NCBI GenBank assembly: GCA_026398835.1
Contig: JAPLSD010000202.1
Span: 1-21,364 of the forward strand
Length of the DNA: 21,364 nucleotides
Reading direction: 5' to 3'
DNA from: Pseudomonas sp.
GTDB lineage: Bacteria; Pseudomonadota; Gammaproteobacteria; Pseudomonadales; Pseudomonadaceae
Under the pieces are notes generated by a model. That model did not search any database, was not told where the DNA came from, and saw only the letters and a program-made list of their open reading frames with translations. The position numbers and the translations under genes were made by a program. Positions 1 to 9,391 of this stretch are shown here, in pieces; position 1 is the stretch's first letter; each line of letters opens with the position of its first letter.

Positions 1-1411
1 GACGATGCGTACGTTCCACATCGGTGGTGCGGCAAGCCGGACCTCCGCTGCTGACAGCGTTCAGGTGAAGAATGGCGGTACTGTCCGTCTGCACAACCTG
101 AAGCACGTTGAGCGAGTGGATGGTCACCTGGTTGCTGTGTCTCGTTCCGGTGAGCTGGCAATCGCTGATGACTACGGTCGTGAGCGTGAGCGTTACAAGC
201 TGCCTTACGGTGCTGTAATTTCGGTGAAAGAGGGTGACAAGGTCGACGCTGGCGCAATCGTGGCCAAGTGGGATCCGCACACTCACCCAATCGTTACCGA
301 AATGAAAGGTACCGTGACCTACGTGGGCATGGAAGAAGGCATCACGATCAAGCGTCAGACTGACGAATTGACCGGTATGACCAACATTGAAGTACTCGAT
401 GCCAAAGACCGTCCAGCTGCCGGCAAGGACATCCGTCCAGCCGTTAAGATGGTTGGTGTGGATGGCAAGGATCTGCTGTTGCCAGGTACCGACGTACCGG
501 CTCAGTACTTCCTGCCGGCTAACGCCCTGGTCGGTGTAGCGGATGGTGTGCAGGTTGCGATCGGTGATGTTATCGCTCGTATCCCGCAAGAAACTTCGAA
601 AACCCGCGACATCACCGGTGGTCTGCCGCGTGTTGCCGACTTGTTCGAAGCCCGTCGTCCGAAAGAAGCCTCGATTCTGGCTGAAGTCAGCGGCACCATC
701 GCGTTCGGTAAAGAGACCAAAGGCAAGCGCCGTCTGGTCATTACCCCGAACGACGGTAGTGATCCGTACGAAGAGCTGATTCCGAAGTGGCGTCACCTGA
801 ACGTCTTCGAAGGCGAACAGGTTAACCGCGGCGAAGTTATCTCCGACGGTCCGAGCGATCCACACGACATCCTGCGTCTGCTGGGTGTGAGTGCGCTGGC
901 CAAGTACATCGTTAACGAGATCCAGGACGTTTATCGTCTGCAAGGCGTGAAGATCAACGATAAGCACATCGAGACCATCCTGCGTCAGATGCTGCGTAAG
1001 GTTGAAATCGCTGAATCTGGCGATTCCACTTTCATCAAGGGCGACCAGATGGAGTTGACTCACGTTTTGGTCGAGAACGAGCGTTTGAGTGCGGACGAGA
1101 AATTCGTTTCCAAGTTCACCCGCGTTCTGTTGGGTATCACCAAGGCCTCGTTGTCCACCGAATCGTTCATCTCGGCAGCCTCTTTCCAAGAGACTACCCG
1201 TGTACTGACCGAGGCGGCGGTTACCGGCAAGCGCGATTACCTGCGCGGCCTGAAAGAAAACGTAGTTGTGGGTCGTTTGATCCCGGCCGGTACCGGTCTG
1301 GCTTATCACAGCGAGCGCAAGCGTCGTCGTGAAGCTGACAAACCGTTGCGCGTAAGCGCCAGTGAAGTGGAAGCTGCACTGACCGAAGCGCTGAACTCGA
1401 GCGGTAACTGA
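1..1411 (+). CDS. rpoC: RNA polymerase subunit beta' (3' part only)
   Basis: This is the C-terminal third of the beta' subunit, part of the catalytic core of RNA polymerase. The reading frame is already open at the left edge (a Thr codon at 2-4 precedes the Met at 5), so that Met is internal and the true start lies outside the window. About 469 residues are visible, beginning at the conserved [11 protein letters not shown] stretch, roughly residue 930 of a protein of about 1400. The segment [19 protein letters not shown] and the following [17 protein letters not shown] are hallmark beta' C-terminal motifs, in the region that contacts the omega subunit. The frame ends normally with TAA. In pseudomonads rpoBC lies directly upstream of the str operon, which matches the neighbours here. 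Recognition is certain. Confidence 0.98.
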   Translation, partial: TMRTFHIGGAASRTSAADSVQVKNGGTVRLHNLKHVERVDGHLVAVSRSGELAIADDYGRERERYKLPYGAVISVKEGDKVDAGAIVAKWDPHTHPIVTEMKGTVTYVGMEEGITIKRQTDELTGMTNIEVLDAKDRPAAGKDIRPAVKMVGVDGKDLLLPGTDVPAQYFLPANALVGVADGVQVAIGDVIARIPQETSKTRDITGGLPRVADLFEARRPKEASILAEVSGTIAFGKETKGKRRLVITPNDGSDPYEELIPKWRHLNVFEGEQVNRGEVISDGPSDPHDILRLLGVSALAKYIVNEIQDVYRLQGVKINDKHIETILRQMLRKVEIAESGDSTFIKGDQMELTHVLVENERLSADEKFVSKFTRVLLGITKASLSTESFISAASFQETTRVLTEAAVTGKRDYLRGLKENVVVGRLIPAGTGLAYHSERKRRREADKPLRVSASEVEAALTEALNSSGN

Positions 1412-1507
1412 GTTCTGCGGTAAATAAGCGCCGGGCCCTGGCAGCCCCGTTCGGCGGATCGAGACATTTTGTCGAGGTTCGTTGGGCGGGGAGGTCGGGG
1501 CCTTGCC

Positions 1508-1536
1508 TTGACTGGGGGCAAGATCCTCTTTAGACT
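1508..1536 (+). promoter_or_regulatory. sigma70-type promoter of the str operon
   Basis: A -35 box TTGACT (1508-1513) and a -10 box TAGACT (1531-1536) are separated by exactly 17 bases. This is close to consensus, with a predicted start near 1543 and a leader of about 86 bases before rpsL. It would let rpsL-rpsG-fusA-tuf be transcribed independently of read-through from rpoBC. The call rests on box match and spacing only. Confidence 0.75.
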
Positions 1537-1552
1537 CTTGTACCCCTAAATT

Positions 1553-1579
1553 TGGCGGGAATTCGTTCCTGCCATTTTT
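1553..1579 (+). terminator. terminator or attenuator hairpin in the rpsL leader
   Basis: Arms 1553-1561 and 1566-1574 form a 9-bp stem with one G-T wobble around a TTCG loop, followed at once by five T residues (1575-1579) and a further T-rich run to about 1588. The shape is that of an intrinsic terminator. It lies downstream of the predicted str promoter, so it could end rpoBC transcripts and also attenuate transcripts that begin at that promoter. No other convincing terminator is seen between rpoC and rpsL. Confidence 0.65.
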
Positions 1580-1588
1580 GCTTTTCTT

Positions 1589-1613
1589 GCAAGACAATAG
1601 CGTCGCAAGACAA
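1589..1613 (+). repeat. 9-bp direct repeat before rpsL
   Basis: The sequence GCAAGACAA occurs at 1589-1597 and again at 1605-1613, a 16-base period. The pair lies between the leader hairpin and the rpsL ribosome binding site. The repeat is exact; no function is assigned. Confidence 0.6.
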
Positions 1614-1628
1614 CAGTGGAGCTAGTAG

Positions 1629-2000
1629 ATGGCAACTATCAACCAGCTGGTACGTCAGCCGCGTAAGCGTATCGTCGAGAAATCCGACGTGCCTGCGCTG
1701 CAGAACTGCCCGCAACGTCGTGGCGTATGCACTCGCGTGTATACCACTACGCCGAAAAAACCTAACTCGGCACTGCGTAAAGTATGCCGTGTGCGTCTGA
1801 CCAACGGTTTCGAGGTTTCCTCGTACATCGGCGGTGAAGGCCACAACCTGCAAGAGCACAGCGTGGTACTGATCCGCGGCGGTCGTGTAAAAGACTTGCC
1901 AGGTGTTCGTTACCACACTGTTCGCGGTTCTTTGGATACTTCCGGCGTTAAAGGTCGTAATCAGGGTCGTTCGAAGTACGGTACCAAGAAGCCTAAGTAG
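1629..2000 (+). CDS. rpsL: 30S ribosomal protein S12 (uS12)
   Basis: S12 sits at the decoding centre of the small subunit and helps control reading accuracy. The 123-residue product has the usual family length. The conserved [13 protein letters not shown] stretch carries Lys43, and [10 protein letters not shown] carries Lys88 and Asp89 (counting Met). Lys43 and Lys88 are the residues most often changed in streptomycin resistance; both are wild type, so a streptomycin-sensitive ribosome is predicted at this site. Asp89 is the residue that is methylthiolated in many bacteria. GGAG at 1618-1621 lies 7 bases before the ATG. The gene ends with two consecutive TAG codons. It is the first gene of the str operon. 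Confidence 0.98.
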   Translation: MATINQLVRQPRKRIVEKSDVPALQNCPQRRGVCTRVYTTTPKKPNSALRKVCRVRLTNGFEVSSYIGGEGHNLQEHSVVLIRGGRVKDLPGVRYHTVRGSLDTSGVKGRNQGRSKYGTKKPK

Positions 2001-2053
2001 TAGCGGCTTTTTGTAAAAACTGAATTATCTATTTTTCTGAGTCGATAAGAGTA

Positions 2054-2096
2054 AGGTCGGAGGCGTCCCGAAAGGGCACCGATTCCGAGCGAACCT
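2054..2096 (+). promoter_or_regulatory. structured rpsL-rpsG spacer, possible S7 translational operator
   Basis: The 119-base spacer between rpsL and rpsG can fold into a tiered imperfect hairpin. AGGT (2054-2057) pairs with ACCT (2093-2096), CGG (2058-2060) with CCG (2085-2087), GG (2062-2063) with CC (2079-2080), and CCC (2067-2069) with GGG (2074-2076) around a GAAA loop. In E. coli, S7 represses the str operon by binding the same intercistronic region. That this hairpin does the same here is inference from position and foldability only. No promoter or terminator is evident in this spacer. Confidence 0.4.
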
Positions 2097-2098
2097 GA

Positions 2099-2590
<492 letters not shown>

Positions 2591-2620
2591 TTTTAGCGTC
2601 ACTATTTTTGCGAGGGCTTT

Positions 2621-4723
2621 ATGGCTCGTACTACTCCGATTAACCGCTACCGTAACATTGGTATCGTTGCTCACGTGGATGCTGGTAAAACCACCACCAC
2701 CGAGCGCGTCCTTTTTTACACTGGCGTAAACCACAAAATGGGCGAGGTGCATGATGGCGCCGCGACCATGGACTGGATGGTGCAGGAGCAGGAGCGTGGT
2801 ATCACTATCACCTCCGCTGCAACCACGGCCTTCTGGTCGGGTTCTGCCAAGCAGTTCGACAAGTATCGCTTCAACATCATCGATACCCCGGGCCACGTTG
2901 ACTTCACCATTGAAGTAGAGCGCTCGCTGCGCGTACTCGACGGCGCGGTCGTTGTGTTCTGTGGTACTTCGGGTGTTGAGCCTCAGTCGGAAACCGTATG
3001 GCGTCAAGCCAACAAATACGGCGTTCCACGTCTTGTTTACGTAAACAAGATGGACCGTGCTGGTGCGAACTTCCTGCGTGTGATCGGTCAGATCAAGCAG
3101 CGTTTGGGTCACACTCCGGTGCCAATCCAGTTGGCTATCGGTTCGGAAGACAACTTCCAGGGTCAGGTTGATCTGATCAACATGGAAGCGGTCTACTGGG
3201 ATGACGCCGACAAAGGCATGGCTCCTCGTCGCGAAGCAATTCCGGCAGACATGCTTGAGCTGGCTGAAGAGTGGCGCAGCAACATGGTCGAGGCTGCGGC
3301 CGAAGCTAACGAAGAGCTGATGAACAAGTACCTCGAAGGTGAAGAGCTCACCATCGACGAAATCAAGTCTGCTCTGCGTCAGCGCACCATTGCTGGCGAG
3401 ATCGTTCTGGCTGTTTGTGGTTCGTCGTTCAAGAACAAGGGTGTTCCCCTGGTTCTCGACGCCGTTATCGACTACCTGCCGGCGCCGGTCGACATTCCTG
3501 CCATCAAGGGTACCGACCCGGATGACGAGACTGTCGAGATGGAGCGTCATGCAGATGACAGCGAACCGTTCTCCGCTCTGGCATTCAAGATTGCTACCGA
3601 CCCATTCGTGGGTACCTTGACCTTTGCTCGTGTTTACTCGGGCGTGTTGAGCTCCGGCGACGGCGTGATCAACTCGGTTAAAGGCAAGAAAGAGCGCGTG
3701 GGTCGTATGGTGCAAATGCACGCAAACACCCGCGAAGAGATCAAGGAAGTGCGCGCTGGCGACATCGCGGCCTTGATCGGCATGAAGGATGTCACCACTG
3801 GTGATACCCTCTGCTCCGCTGACAAGCCAATCATCCTGGTTCGTATGGACTTCCCGGAGCCGGTTATTTCGGTTGCCGTTGAGCCAAAGACCAAGGACGA
3901 CCAGGAAAAAATGGGTATCGCTCTGGGCAAGCTTGCTCAGGAAGACCCGTCTTTCCGTGTCAAGACTGATGAAGAGACTGGTCAGACGATCATCTCCGGC
4001 ATGGGCGAGTTGCACCTGGACATCCTGGTAGATCGGATGCGCCGTGAGTTCAACGTCGAAGCCAACATCGGTAAGCCTCAGGTTTCCTATCGTGAGCGCA
4101 TCACGAAGAGCTGTGAAATCGAAGGCAAGTTCGTTCGTCAGTCCGGCGGTCGTGGTCAGTTCGGCCATTGCTGGATCCGTTTTGCTCCTGCTGACGAAGG
4201 TCAGGAAGGTCTGCAATTCGTGAACGAAGTGGTGGGTGGTGTGGTTCCTAAGGAATACATCCCGGCTATCCAGAAGGGTATCGAAGAGCAGATGAAGAAC
4301 GGCGTTGTAGCCGGCTATCCGCTGATCGGCCTGAAGGCTACCGTTTTCGATGGTTCTTACCACGACGTCGACTCCAACGAGATGGCGTTCAAGGTGGCTG
4401 CTTCCATGGCAACCAAGCAACTGGCTACCAAAGGTGGTGGTGAGCTGCTTGAGCCGATCATGGCTGTAGAGGTTGTTACACCTGAGGACTATATGGGTGA
4501 CGTGATGGGTGACCTGAACCGTCGTCGCGGCATGATCTTGGGTATGGAGGACACGGTTTCCGGCAAAGTGATTCGTGCCGAGGTTCCGCTGGGTGAGATG
4601 TTCGGTTATGCGACCGACGTCCGCTCCATGTCTCAGGGTCGCGCAAGCTACTCTATGGAATTCAAAAAATACGATACGGCTCCTGCGCATGTCGCTGAGG
4701 CTGTCACTAAAAAACAAGGCTGA
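2621..4723 (+). CDS. fusA: translation elongation factor G
   Basis: EF-G is the GTPase that drives translocation of tRNA and mRNA on the ribosome and, with RRF, helps recycle it. The product has 700 residues, normal for the family. GTP-binding motifs are intact: AHVDAGKTT at 17-25, RGITIT at 59-64, DTPGH at 88-92 and NKMD at 142-145. Domains II to V follow, with the conserved [10 protein letters not shown] segment in the middle and GMILGMEDT near the C-terminus. GAGG at 2612-2615 lies 5 bases before the ATG. Some Pseudomonas genomes carry a second, diverged fusA; the str-operon setting marks this as the main copy. It lies between rpsG and tuf in the canonical order. Confidence 0.98.
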   Translation: MARTTPINRYRNIGIVAHVDAGKTTTTERVLFYTGVNHKMGEVHDGAATMDWMVQEQERGITITSAATTAFWSGSAKQFDKYRFNIIDTPGHVDFTIEVERSLRVLDGAVVVFCGTSGVEPQSETVWRQANKYGVPRLVYVNKMDRAGANFLRVIGQIKQRLGHTPVPIQLAIGSEDNFQGQVDLINMEAVYWDDADKGMAPRREAIPADMLELAEEWRSNMVEAAAEANEELMNKYLEGEELTIDEIKSALRQRTIAGEIVLAVCGSSFKNKGVPLVLDAVIDYLPAPVDIPAIKGTDPDDETVEMERHADDSEPFSALAFKIATDPFVGTLTFARVYSGVLSSGDGVINSVKGKKERVGRMVQMHANTREEIKEVRAGDIAALIGMKDVTTGDTLCSADKPIILVRMDFPEPVISVAVEPKTKDDQEKMGIALGKLAQEDPSFRVKTDEETGQTIISGMGELHLDILVDRMRREFNVEANIGKPQVSYRERITKSCEIEGKFVRQSGGRGQFGHCWIRFAPADEGQEGLQFVNEVVGGVVPKEYIPAIQKGIEEQMKNGVVAGYPLIGLKATVFDGSYHDVDSNEMAFKVAASMATKQLATKGGGELLEPIMAVEVVTPEDYMGDVMGDLNRRRGMILGMEDTVSGKVIRAEVPLGEMFGYATDVRSMSQGRASYSMEFKKYDTAPAHVAEAVTKKQG

Positions 4724-4753
4724 TTCAGCCCTTTAGGCAAGGAGTTAATTGTC

Positions 4754-5947
4754 GTGGCTAAAGAGAAATTTGAACGTAGCAAACCTCACGTCAACGTTGG
4801 CACCATCGGTCACGTTGACCATGGTAAAACCACGCTGACCGCCGCTCTGACTCGCGTTTGCTCCGAAGTTTTCGGTAGCGCCGTTGTTGCTTTCGACAAG
4901 ATCGACAGCGCTCCGGAAGAGAAGGCTCGTGGTATCACCATCAACACCGCGCACGTTGAGTACAACTCTTCGATTCGTCACTACGCTCACGTTGACTGCC
5001 CAGGTCACGCTGACTATGTGAAGAACATGATCACTGGTGCTGCCCAGATGGACGGCGCGATCCTGGTTTGCTCGGCCGCTGATGGTCCAATGCCGCAAAC
5101 TCGTGAACACATCCTGCTGTCCCGTCAGGTTGGCGTTCCGTACATCGTTGTCTTCCTGAACAAGGCTGACATGGTTGACGACGCTGAGCTGCTGGAACTG
5201 GTTGAGATGGAAGTGCGCGATCTGCTGAGCGCTTACGACTTCCCGGGCGACGACACTCCGATCATCATCGGTTCTGCTCTGATGGCTCTGAATGGTCAAG
5301 ACGACAACGAAATGGGCACCACTGCCGTTCGTAAGCTCGTTGAGACTCTGGATAGCTACATTCCAGATCCAGTACGTGCTATCGACAAGCCGTTCCTGAT
5401 GCCAATCGAAGACGTATTCTCGATCTCCGGTCGTGGCACCGTGGTAACTGGCCGTATCGAGCGTGGCATCATCAAGATCCAGGAAGAACTGGAAATTGTT
5501 GGTCTGCGTGATACCGTCAAGACTACCTGTACTGGTGTTGAGATGTTCCGTAAGCTGCTCGACGAAGGTCGTGCTGGCGAGAACTGCGGCGTGCTGCTGC
5601 GCGGCACTAAGCGTGACGACGTTGAGCGTGGCCAGGTTCTGGTCAAGCCAGGTTCGGTCAAGCCGCACACTACGTTCACTGCAGAAGTTTACGTTCTGAG
5701 CAAAGAAGAAGGCGGCCGTCATACTCCGTTCTTCAAAGGCTACCGTCCACAGTTCTACTTCCGTACAACTGACGTGACTGGTAACTGCGAGCTGCCAGAA
5801 GGCGTTGAGATGGTAATGCCAGGTGATAACATTCAAATGACTGTTACCCTGATCAAAACCATCGCGATGGAAGAAGGCCTGCGTTTCGCTATTCGTGAAG
5901 GCGGTCGTACCGTCGGCGCTGGCGTCGTAGCCAAAATCATCGCGTAA
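4754..5947 (+). CDS. tuf: translation elongation factor Tu
   Basis: EF-Tu carries aminoacyl-tRNA to the ribosomal A site as a GTP complex. The 397-residue product has the usual length and intact G motifs: GHVDHGKT at 19-26, DCPGH at 82-86 and NKAD at 137-140. The start is GTG at 4754, fixed by homology to [17 protein letters not shown] and by AAGGAG at 4739-4744, 9 bases upstream. It is the last gene of the str operon and is followed by a strong terminator. Many gammaproteobacteria carry two tuf genes, the second near secE; whether that copy exists here cannot be seen. Confidence 0.98.
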   Translation: MAKEKFERSKPHVNVGTIGHVDHGKTTLTAALTRVCSEVFGSAVVAFDKIDSAPEEKARGITINTAHVEYNSSIRHYAHVDCPGHADYVKNMITGAAQMDGAILVCSAADGPMPQTREHILLSRQVGVPYIVVFLNKADMVDDAELLELVEMEVRDLLSAYDFPGDDTPIIIGSALMALNGQDDNEMGTTAVRKLVETLDSYIPDPVRAIDKPFLMPIEDVFSISGRGTVVTGRIERGIIKIQEELEIVGLRDTVKTTCTGVEMFRKLLDEGRAGENCGVLLRGTKRDDVERGQVLVKPGSVKPHTTFTAEVYVLSKEEGGRHTPFFKGYRPQFYFRTTDVTGNCELPEGVEMVMPGDNIQMTVTLIKTIAMEEGLRFAIREGGRTVGAGVVAKIIA

Positions 5948-5960
5948 GCGATGATTGATG

Positions 5961-5989
5961 AAAAAGCCCCCGCTTGCGGGGGCTTTTTT
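5961..5989 (+). terminator. intrinsic terminator after tuf
   Basis: An almost perfect inverted repeat, AAAAAGCCCCCGC (5961-5973) and its complement GCGGGGGCTTTTT (5976-5988), is followed by T residues. The A-run and T-run on either side mean it could work in both directions. It closes the str operon and stops 7 bases before the -35 box of the next promoter. Confidence 0.93.
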
Positions 5990-5995
5990 ATTGGG

Positions 5996-6024
5996 TTGAC
6001 ACTATGTTGGCCCGTCTATAGAAT
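5996..6024 (+). promoter_or_regulatory. sigma70-type promoter of the S10 operon
   Basis: A perfect -35 box TTGACA (5996-6001) and a -10 box TAGAAT (6019-6024) are spaced 17 bases apart. The predicted start is near 6031, giving a leader of about 57 bases before rpsJ. That leader is much shorter than the roughly 170-base E. coli S10 leader that carries the L4-responsive attenuator. Confidence 0.85.
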
Positions 6025-6087
6025 TGCGCCTCCTTTTAACGGGCGTATTGCGCTCGGTGGGAATAGCAGCCTGGAGTCTGAAATCCA

Positions 6088-6399
6088 ATGCAAAATCAGC
6101 AAATCCGTATCAGGTTGAAGGCTTTTGACCATCGCCTGATCGACCAATCCACCCAGGAAATCGTGGAAACCGCGAAACGTACTGGTGCTCAAGTGCGTGG
6201 TCCAATTCCACTGCCTACCCGTAAAGAGCGGTTCACCGTTCTGGTCTCTCCGCACGTCAACAAAGACGCGCGTGACCAGTACGAGATCCGTACTCATAAG
6301 CGCGTACTGGACATCGTCCAGCCAACGGATAAAACCGTTGATGCACTTATGAAGCTTGATCTTGCGGCCGGTGTGGAAGTGCAGATCAGCCTCGGCTAA
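6088..6399 (+). CDS. rpsJ: 30S ribosomal protein S10 (uS10)
   Basis: S10 is a head protein of the small subunit. As NusE, paired with NusB, it also takes part in transcription antitermination. The 103-residue product has the standard length and begins [19 protein letters not shown]; the extended loop with [15 protein letters not shown] is conserved. GGAG at 6073-6076 lies 11 bases before the ATG. It is the first gene of the S10 operon, downstream of a strong promoter. An 80-base spacer separates it from rplC. Confidence 0.98.
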
Positions 6400-6479
6400 G
6401 ACTCGGTCTTAGTCGTGTAACGCTCTGAAATGGGCGGCCATAGCGGGTGAAAGCCCCGTACACTCATGAGGTTTACAAC

Positions 6480-7115
6480 ATGACTATTGGTGTAGTCGGT
6501 CGTAAATGCGGTATGACCCGTATTTTCACCGAAGAAGGTGTCTCCATTCCGGTCACGGTCATTGAGATCGAGCCGAATCGCGTCACCCAGTTCAAAACTG
6601 AAGAAACCGATGGCTATCGTGCAGTGCAAGTCACTGTCGGCGAGCGTCGTGCTTCGCGTGTGACTGCTGCTCAAGCAGGTCACTTCGCTAAAGCAAACGT
6701 TGCAGCTGGTCGTACCGTAATGGAATTCCGCCTTGAAGAAGGCGAGTACCAGGCAGGCGATCTGATCAACGCTGAAATCTTCGCCGCTGGTCAACTGGTT
6801 GATGTAACCGGTCAGTCCAAAGGTAAAGGCTTCCAGGGTACGATCAAGCGTTGGAATTTCCGTGGCCAAGACAACACTCACGGTAACTCCGTTTCCCACC
6901 GCGTCCCGGGCTCTATTGGCCAGTGCCAGACTCCTGGTCGTGTATTCAAGGGCAAAAAAATGTCCGGTCATATGGGCGCTGAGCGCGTGACCGTGCAGTC
7001 CCTCGAAGTAGTGCGCGTCGACGCTGAACGCAATCTGTTGTTGGTCAAGGGTGCTGTTCCTGGCGCTACTGGCGGCAACCTGGTTGTACGTCCAGCGGCC
7101 AAGGCTCGCGGTTAA
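6480..7115 (+). CDS. rplC: 50S ribosomal protein L3 (uL3)
   Basis: L3 is an early assembly protein whose long loop reaches toward the peptidyl-transferase centre. The ATG at 6480 gives [16 protein letters not shown] and 211 residues, the normal length. An in-frame GTG at 6447 would add 11 non-conserved residues and is not used here. The extension loop around [22 protein letters not shown] is present, including the Gln in the RGQ-D context that PrmB methylates in enterobacteria. ATGAGG just upstream of the start serves as the ribosome binding site. rplD follows after 12 bases. Confidence 0.98.
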   Translation: MTIGVVGRKCGMTRIFTEEGVSIPVTVIEIEPNRVTQFKTEETDGYRAVQVTVGERRASRVTAAQAGHFAKANVAAGRTVMEFRLEEGEYQAGDLINAEIFAAGQLVDVTGQSKGKGFQGTIKRWNFRGQDNTHGNSVSHRVPGSIGQCQTPGRVFKGKKMSGHMGAERVTVQSLEVVRVDAERNLLLVKGAVPGATGGNLVVRPAAKARG

Positions 7116-7127
7116 GGGGAAGCTGAC

Positions 7128-7730
7128 ATGCAATTAAATGTAAATGACGCTCAAGCGATCGAAGTTTCCGAACTGACATTTGGCGGCGAGTTCAACGAGA
7201 CACTGGTTCACCAAGCAGTCGTGGCCTACATGGCCGGCGGCCGTCAGGGTACCAAGCAGCAAAAGACCCGTTCCGACGTTCGTGGTGGCGGTAAGCGCCC
7301 ATGGCGTCAGAAAGGTACTGGCCGTGCTCGTGCCGGTACTATCCGTAGCCCAATCTGGCGTGGCGGCGGTACCACTTTCGCAGCTCGTCCACAGGATCAC
7401 TCCCAGAAGCTGAACAAGAAGATGTATCGCGCAGCAATGCGTTCCATCCTTGCTGAGCTGGTGCGTACTGATCGTCTGGTCGTGGTTCAGGACTTCGCTG
7501 TTGAAGCACCGAAAACCAAAGATCTGCTGAACAAGCTGAATGGCATGGGTCTGACTGATGTCCTGATCGTGTCCGATGCTGTTGATCAGAATCTGTACCT
7601 GGCTGCTCGTAACCTGCCACACGTTGATGTACGTGACGTGCAAGGTTCCGATCCAGTTAGTCTGATCGCATACGACAAGGTGTTGATCACCGTGTCGGCC
7701 GTGAAGAAATTCGAGGAGCTGCTGGGATGA
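7128..7730 (+). CDS. rplD: 50S ribosomal protein L4 (uL4)
   Basis: L4 lines part of the peptide exit tunnel through a long extended loop. In E. coli it also represses its own operon. The 200-residue product has normal length. The basic tunnel loop lies at about residues 40-95 and includes [19 protein letters not shown], a region where macrolide-resistance changes occur; it looks intact. The last four bases overlap the rplW start (ATGA), typical of translational coupling. Feedback by L4 through an E. coli-type leader is unlikely here because the operon leader is short. Confidence 0.98.
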
Positions 7731-8026
7731 ACCAGGAACGCGTATTTAAAGTTCTGCTTGGCCCGCACGTTTCCGAGAAGGCTACGGTTCTGGCAGACAA
7801 GAAAGGCCAGTTCGTTTTCAAGGTTGCTACTGATGCAACCAAGCTGGAAATCAAGAAGGCCGTCGAAAGCCTGTTCAGCGTGAAAGTAGAGCGTGTTACT
7901 ACCCTGAATGTTCTGGGTAAGAGCAAGCGCACTGCTCGCGGTCTGGGCAAGCGTAATGACTGGAAGAAGGCAGTTATCTCCCTTCAGCCAGGCCAAGATC
8001 TCGATTTCAGCAGCAGTGCTGAGTAA
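7727..8026 (+). CDS. rplW: 50S ribosomal protein L23 (uL23)
   Basis: L23 sits at the exit of the peptide tunnel and is the docking site for trigger factor and signal recognition particle. The 99-residue product begins [19 protein letters not shown] and contains the GRKKD-like basic segment in the form [15 protein letters not shown]. The start codon overlaps the rplD stop (ATGA). GAGGAG at 7713-7718, inside the rplD end, provides the ribosome binding site. rplB begins 14 bases downstream. Confidence 0.98.
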
Positions 8027-8040
8027 GGAAGGGGTGCATC

Positions 8041-8740
8041 ATGGCAATCGTTAAATGCAAACCGACTTCCCCTGGCCGCCGTTTTGTGGTCAAGGTGGTC
8101 AACCAGGAGCTGCATAAAGGCGCTCCTCACGCACCGCTGCTCGAGAACTGTCGAGCGTATCGAATACGATCCAAACCGTACTGCTCACATTGCTCTGCTG
8201 CTGTACGCAGATGGCGAACGCCGCTACATCATCGCCCCTAAAGGCGTGAGTGCTGGCGACCAGCTGATCGCAGGTGCTTTGGCACCGATCAAGCCGGGCA
8301 ACGCTCTGCAACTGCGTAACATTCCAGTTGGTAGCACCGTACACGGCATCGAATTGAAGCCGGGTAAAGGCGCGCAAATCGCTCGTTCTGCTGGTGCTTC
8401 GGCTCAGCTGATCGCTCGTGAAGGTGTCTACGTGACCCTGCGTCTGCGCTCTGGTGAAATGCGTAAAGTATTGGCTGAATGCCGTGCAACGCTTGGCGAA
8501 GTCTCGAACTCCGAGCATAGCCTGCGTTCGCTGGGTAAAGCCGGTGCCAAACGCTGGCGTGGCGTTCGCCCAACCGTTCGTGGTGTTGCCATGAACCCGG
8601 TTGACCACCCACATGGTGGTGGTGAAGGTCGTACCTCTGGTGGTCGTCATCCGGTATCGCCATGGGGCTTCCCGACTAAGGGCGCGAAGACTCGTGGTAA
8701 TAAGCGTACCGACAAAATGATCGTCCGTCGTCGCAAGTAA
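8041..8740 (+). pseudogene. rplB: 50S ribosomal protein L2 gene with internal deletion and frameshift
   Basis: L2 is a primary 23S rRNA-binding protein needed for subunit joining and peptidyl-transferase assembly. From the ATG at 8041 the frame reads correctly to Glu35 (PHAPLLE, codon at 8143-8145), then changes to unrelated residues and stops at 8239-8241 after 66 aa. Correct L2 sequence resumes one frame over at about 8150 with [13 protein letters not shown] and continues to the true C-terminus and stop at 8740. Compared with the family (273-274 aa) the stretch after Glu35, including the [20 protein letters not shown] region, is missing: about 43 residues, or about 125 bases (825 expected for 274 codons plus stop, 700 present). 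Both flanks are otherwise intact and well conserved. rplB is an essential single-copy gene, so an assembly or sequencing error is the likeliest cause. Confidence 0.93.
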
Positions 8741-8756
8741 ATAGAGGGATACGACA

Positions 8757-9032
8757 GTGCCACGTTCTCTGAAAAAAGGTCCTTTTATTGATCTTCACCT
8801 ACTGAAGAAGATCGAAGTGGCGGCGGAAAAGAACGATCGCAAACCAGTTAAAACCTGGTCGCGCCGTTCCATGATCCTGCCACAAATGGTCGGTTTGACC
8901 ATTGCTGTGCATAACGGTCGTCAACATGTTCCAGTTCTCGTGAACGAAGACATGGTCGGCCACAAACTAGGCGAGTTTGCCGGTACCCGCACATATCGTG
9001 GGCACGTGGCAGACAAGAAAGCCAAGCGTTAA
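8757..9032 (+). CDS. rpsS: 30S ribosomal protein S19 (uS19)
   Basis: S19 is a head protein that, with S13, contacts the A-site finger of the large subunit. The 91-residue product begins [18 protein letters not shown], and [16 protein letters not shown] is the conserved C-terminal half. The start is GTG at 8757, supported by homology and by GAGGG at 8744-8748, 8 bases upstream. It lies between the damaged rplB and rplV, 13 bases before the latter. Confidence 0.98.
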   Translation: MPRSLKKGPFIDLHLLKKIEVAAEKNDRKPVKTWSRRSMILPQMVGLTIAVHNGRQHVPVLVNEDMVGHKLGEFAGTRTYRGHVADKKAKR

Positions 9033-9045
9033 GGGGTAAGGAACG

Positions 9046-9378
9046 ATGGAAGTAGCCGCTAAGTTGTCGGGCGCTCGAATCTCCGCCCAGAAAGCCCGCT
9101 TGGTCGCCGACCAGATCCGCGGGAAGAAGGTGGGCGAAGCGCTCAACCTGTTGGCTTTCAGCAGTAAGAAAGCCGCCGAGATCATCAAGAAAGTGCTGGA
9201 GTCGGCCGTAGCCAACGCCGAGCATAACGAAGGCGCAGACGTTGACGACCTTAAAGTCGCCACCGTTTTCGTCAACGAAGGGCGTTCGCTGAAGCGCATC
9301 ATGCCGCGTGCCAAAGGCCGTGCTGATCGCATCGTCAAGCGGTCTTGCCATATCACTGTCAAGGTTGCTGACAAGTAA
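9046..9378 (+). CDS. rplV: 50S ribosomal protein L22 (uL22)
   Basis: L22 spans from the subunit surface into the exit tunnel, where its beta-hairpin narrows the channel near the macrolide site. The 110-residue product has normal length. The hairpin region around [20 protein letters not shown] is intact, so no macrolide-type deletion is present. The start [19 protein letters not shown] agrees with Pseudomonas homologues. rpsC begins 13 bases downstream. Confidence 0.98.
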
Positions 9379-9391
9379 CGGAGTCGAAGAG

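Noticed and set aside
1989..2013. Possible terminator over the rpsL stop codon
   Set aside because: AAGAAGCC can pair with GGCTTTTT, but the loop is 11 bases, the T residues are used up in the stem and the next bases are GTAAAAAC, so it is a poor terminator and would cut the operon.
4745..5836. 363-aa open frame antisense to tuf
   Set aside because: Same codon-bias effect as for fusA; the sense strand encodes an intact EF-Tu.
6447..6479. Upstream GTG start for rplC
   Set aside because: It adds 11 residues not found in L3; ATG at 6480 has a good ribosome binding site and gives the usual 211 aa.
8140..8160. Programmed ribosomal frameshift in rplB
   Set aside because: About 43 conserved residues are missing, which slippage cannot supply, and no slippery heptamer or downstream structure stands out.
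8084..8740. Separate 218-aa gene within rplB
   Set aside because: Only the part after about 8150 is L2-like; the first residues are out-of-frame L2 sequence. It is the downstream half of the damaged rplB, not an independent gene.
9308..9391. Upstream start for rpsC
   Set aside because: This stretch overlaps rplV and encodes no conserved S3 residues; ATG at 9392 gives the standard MGQKVHPIG start.
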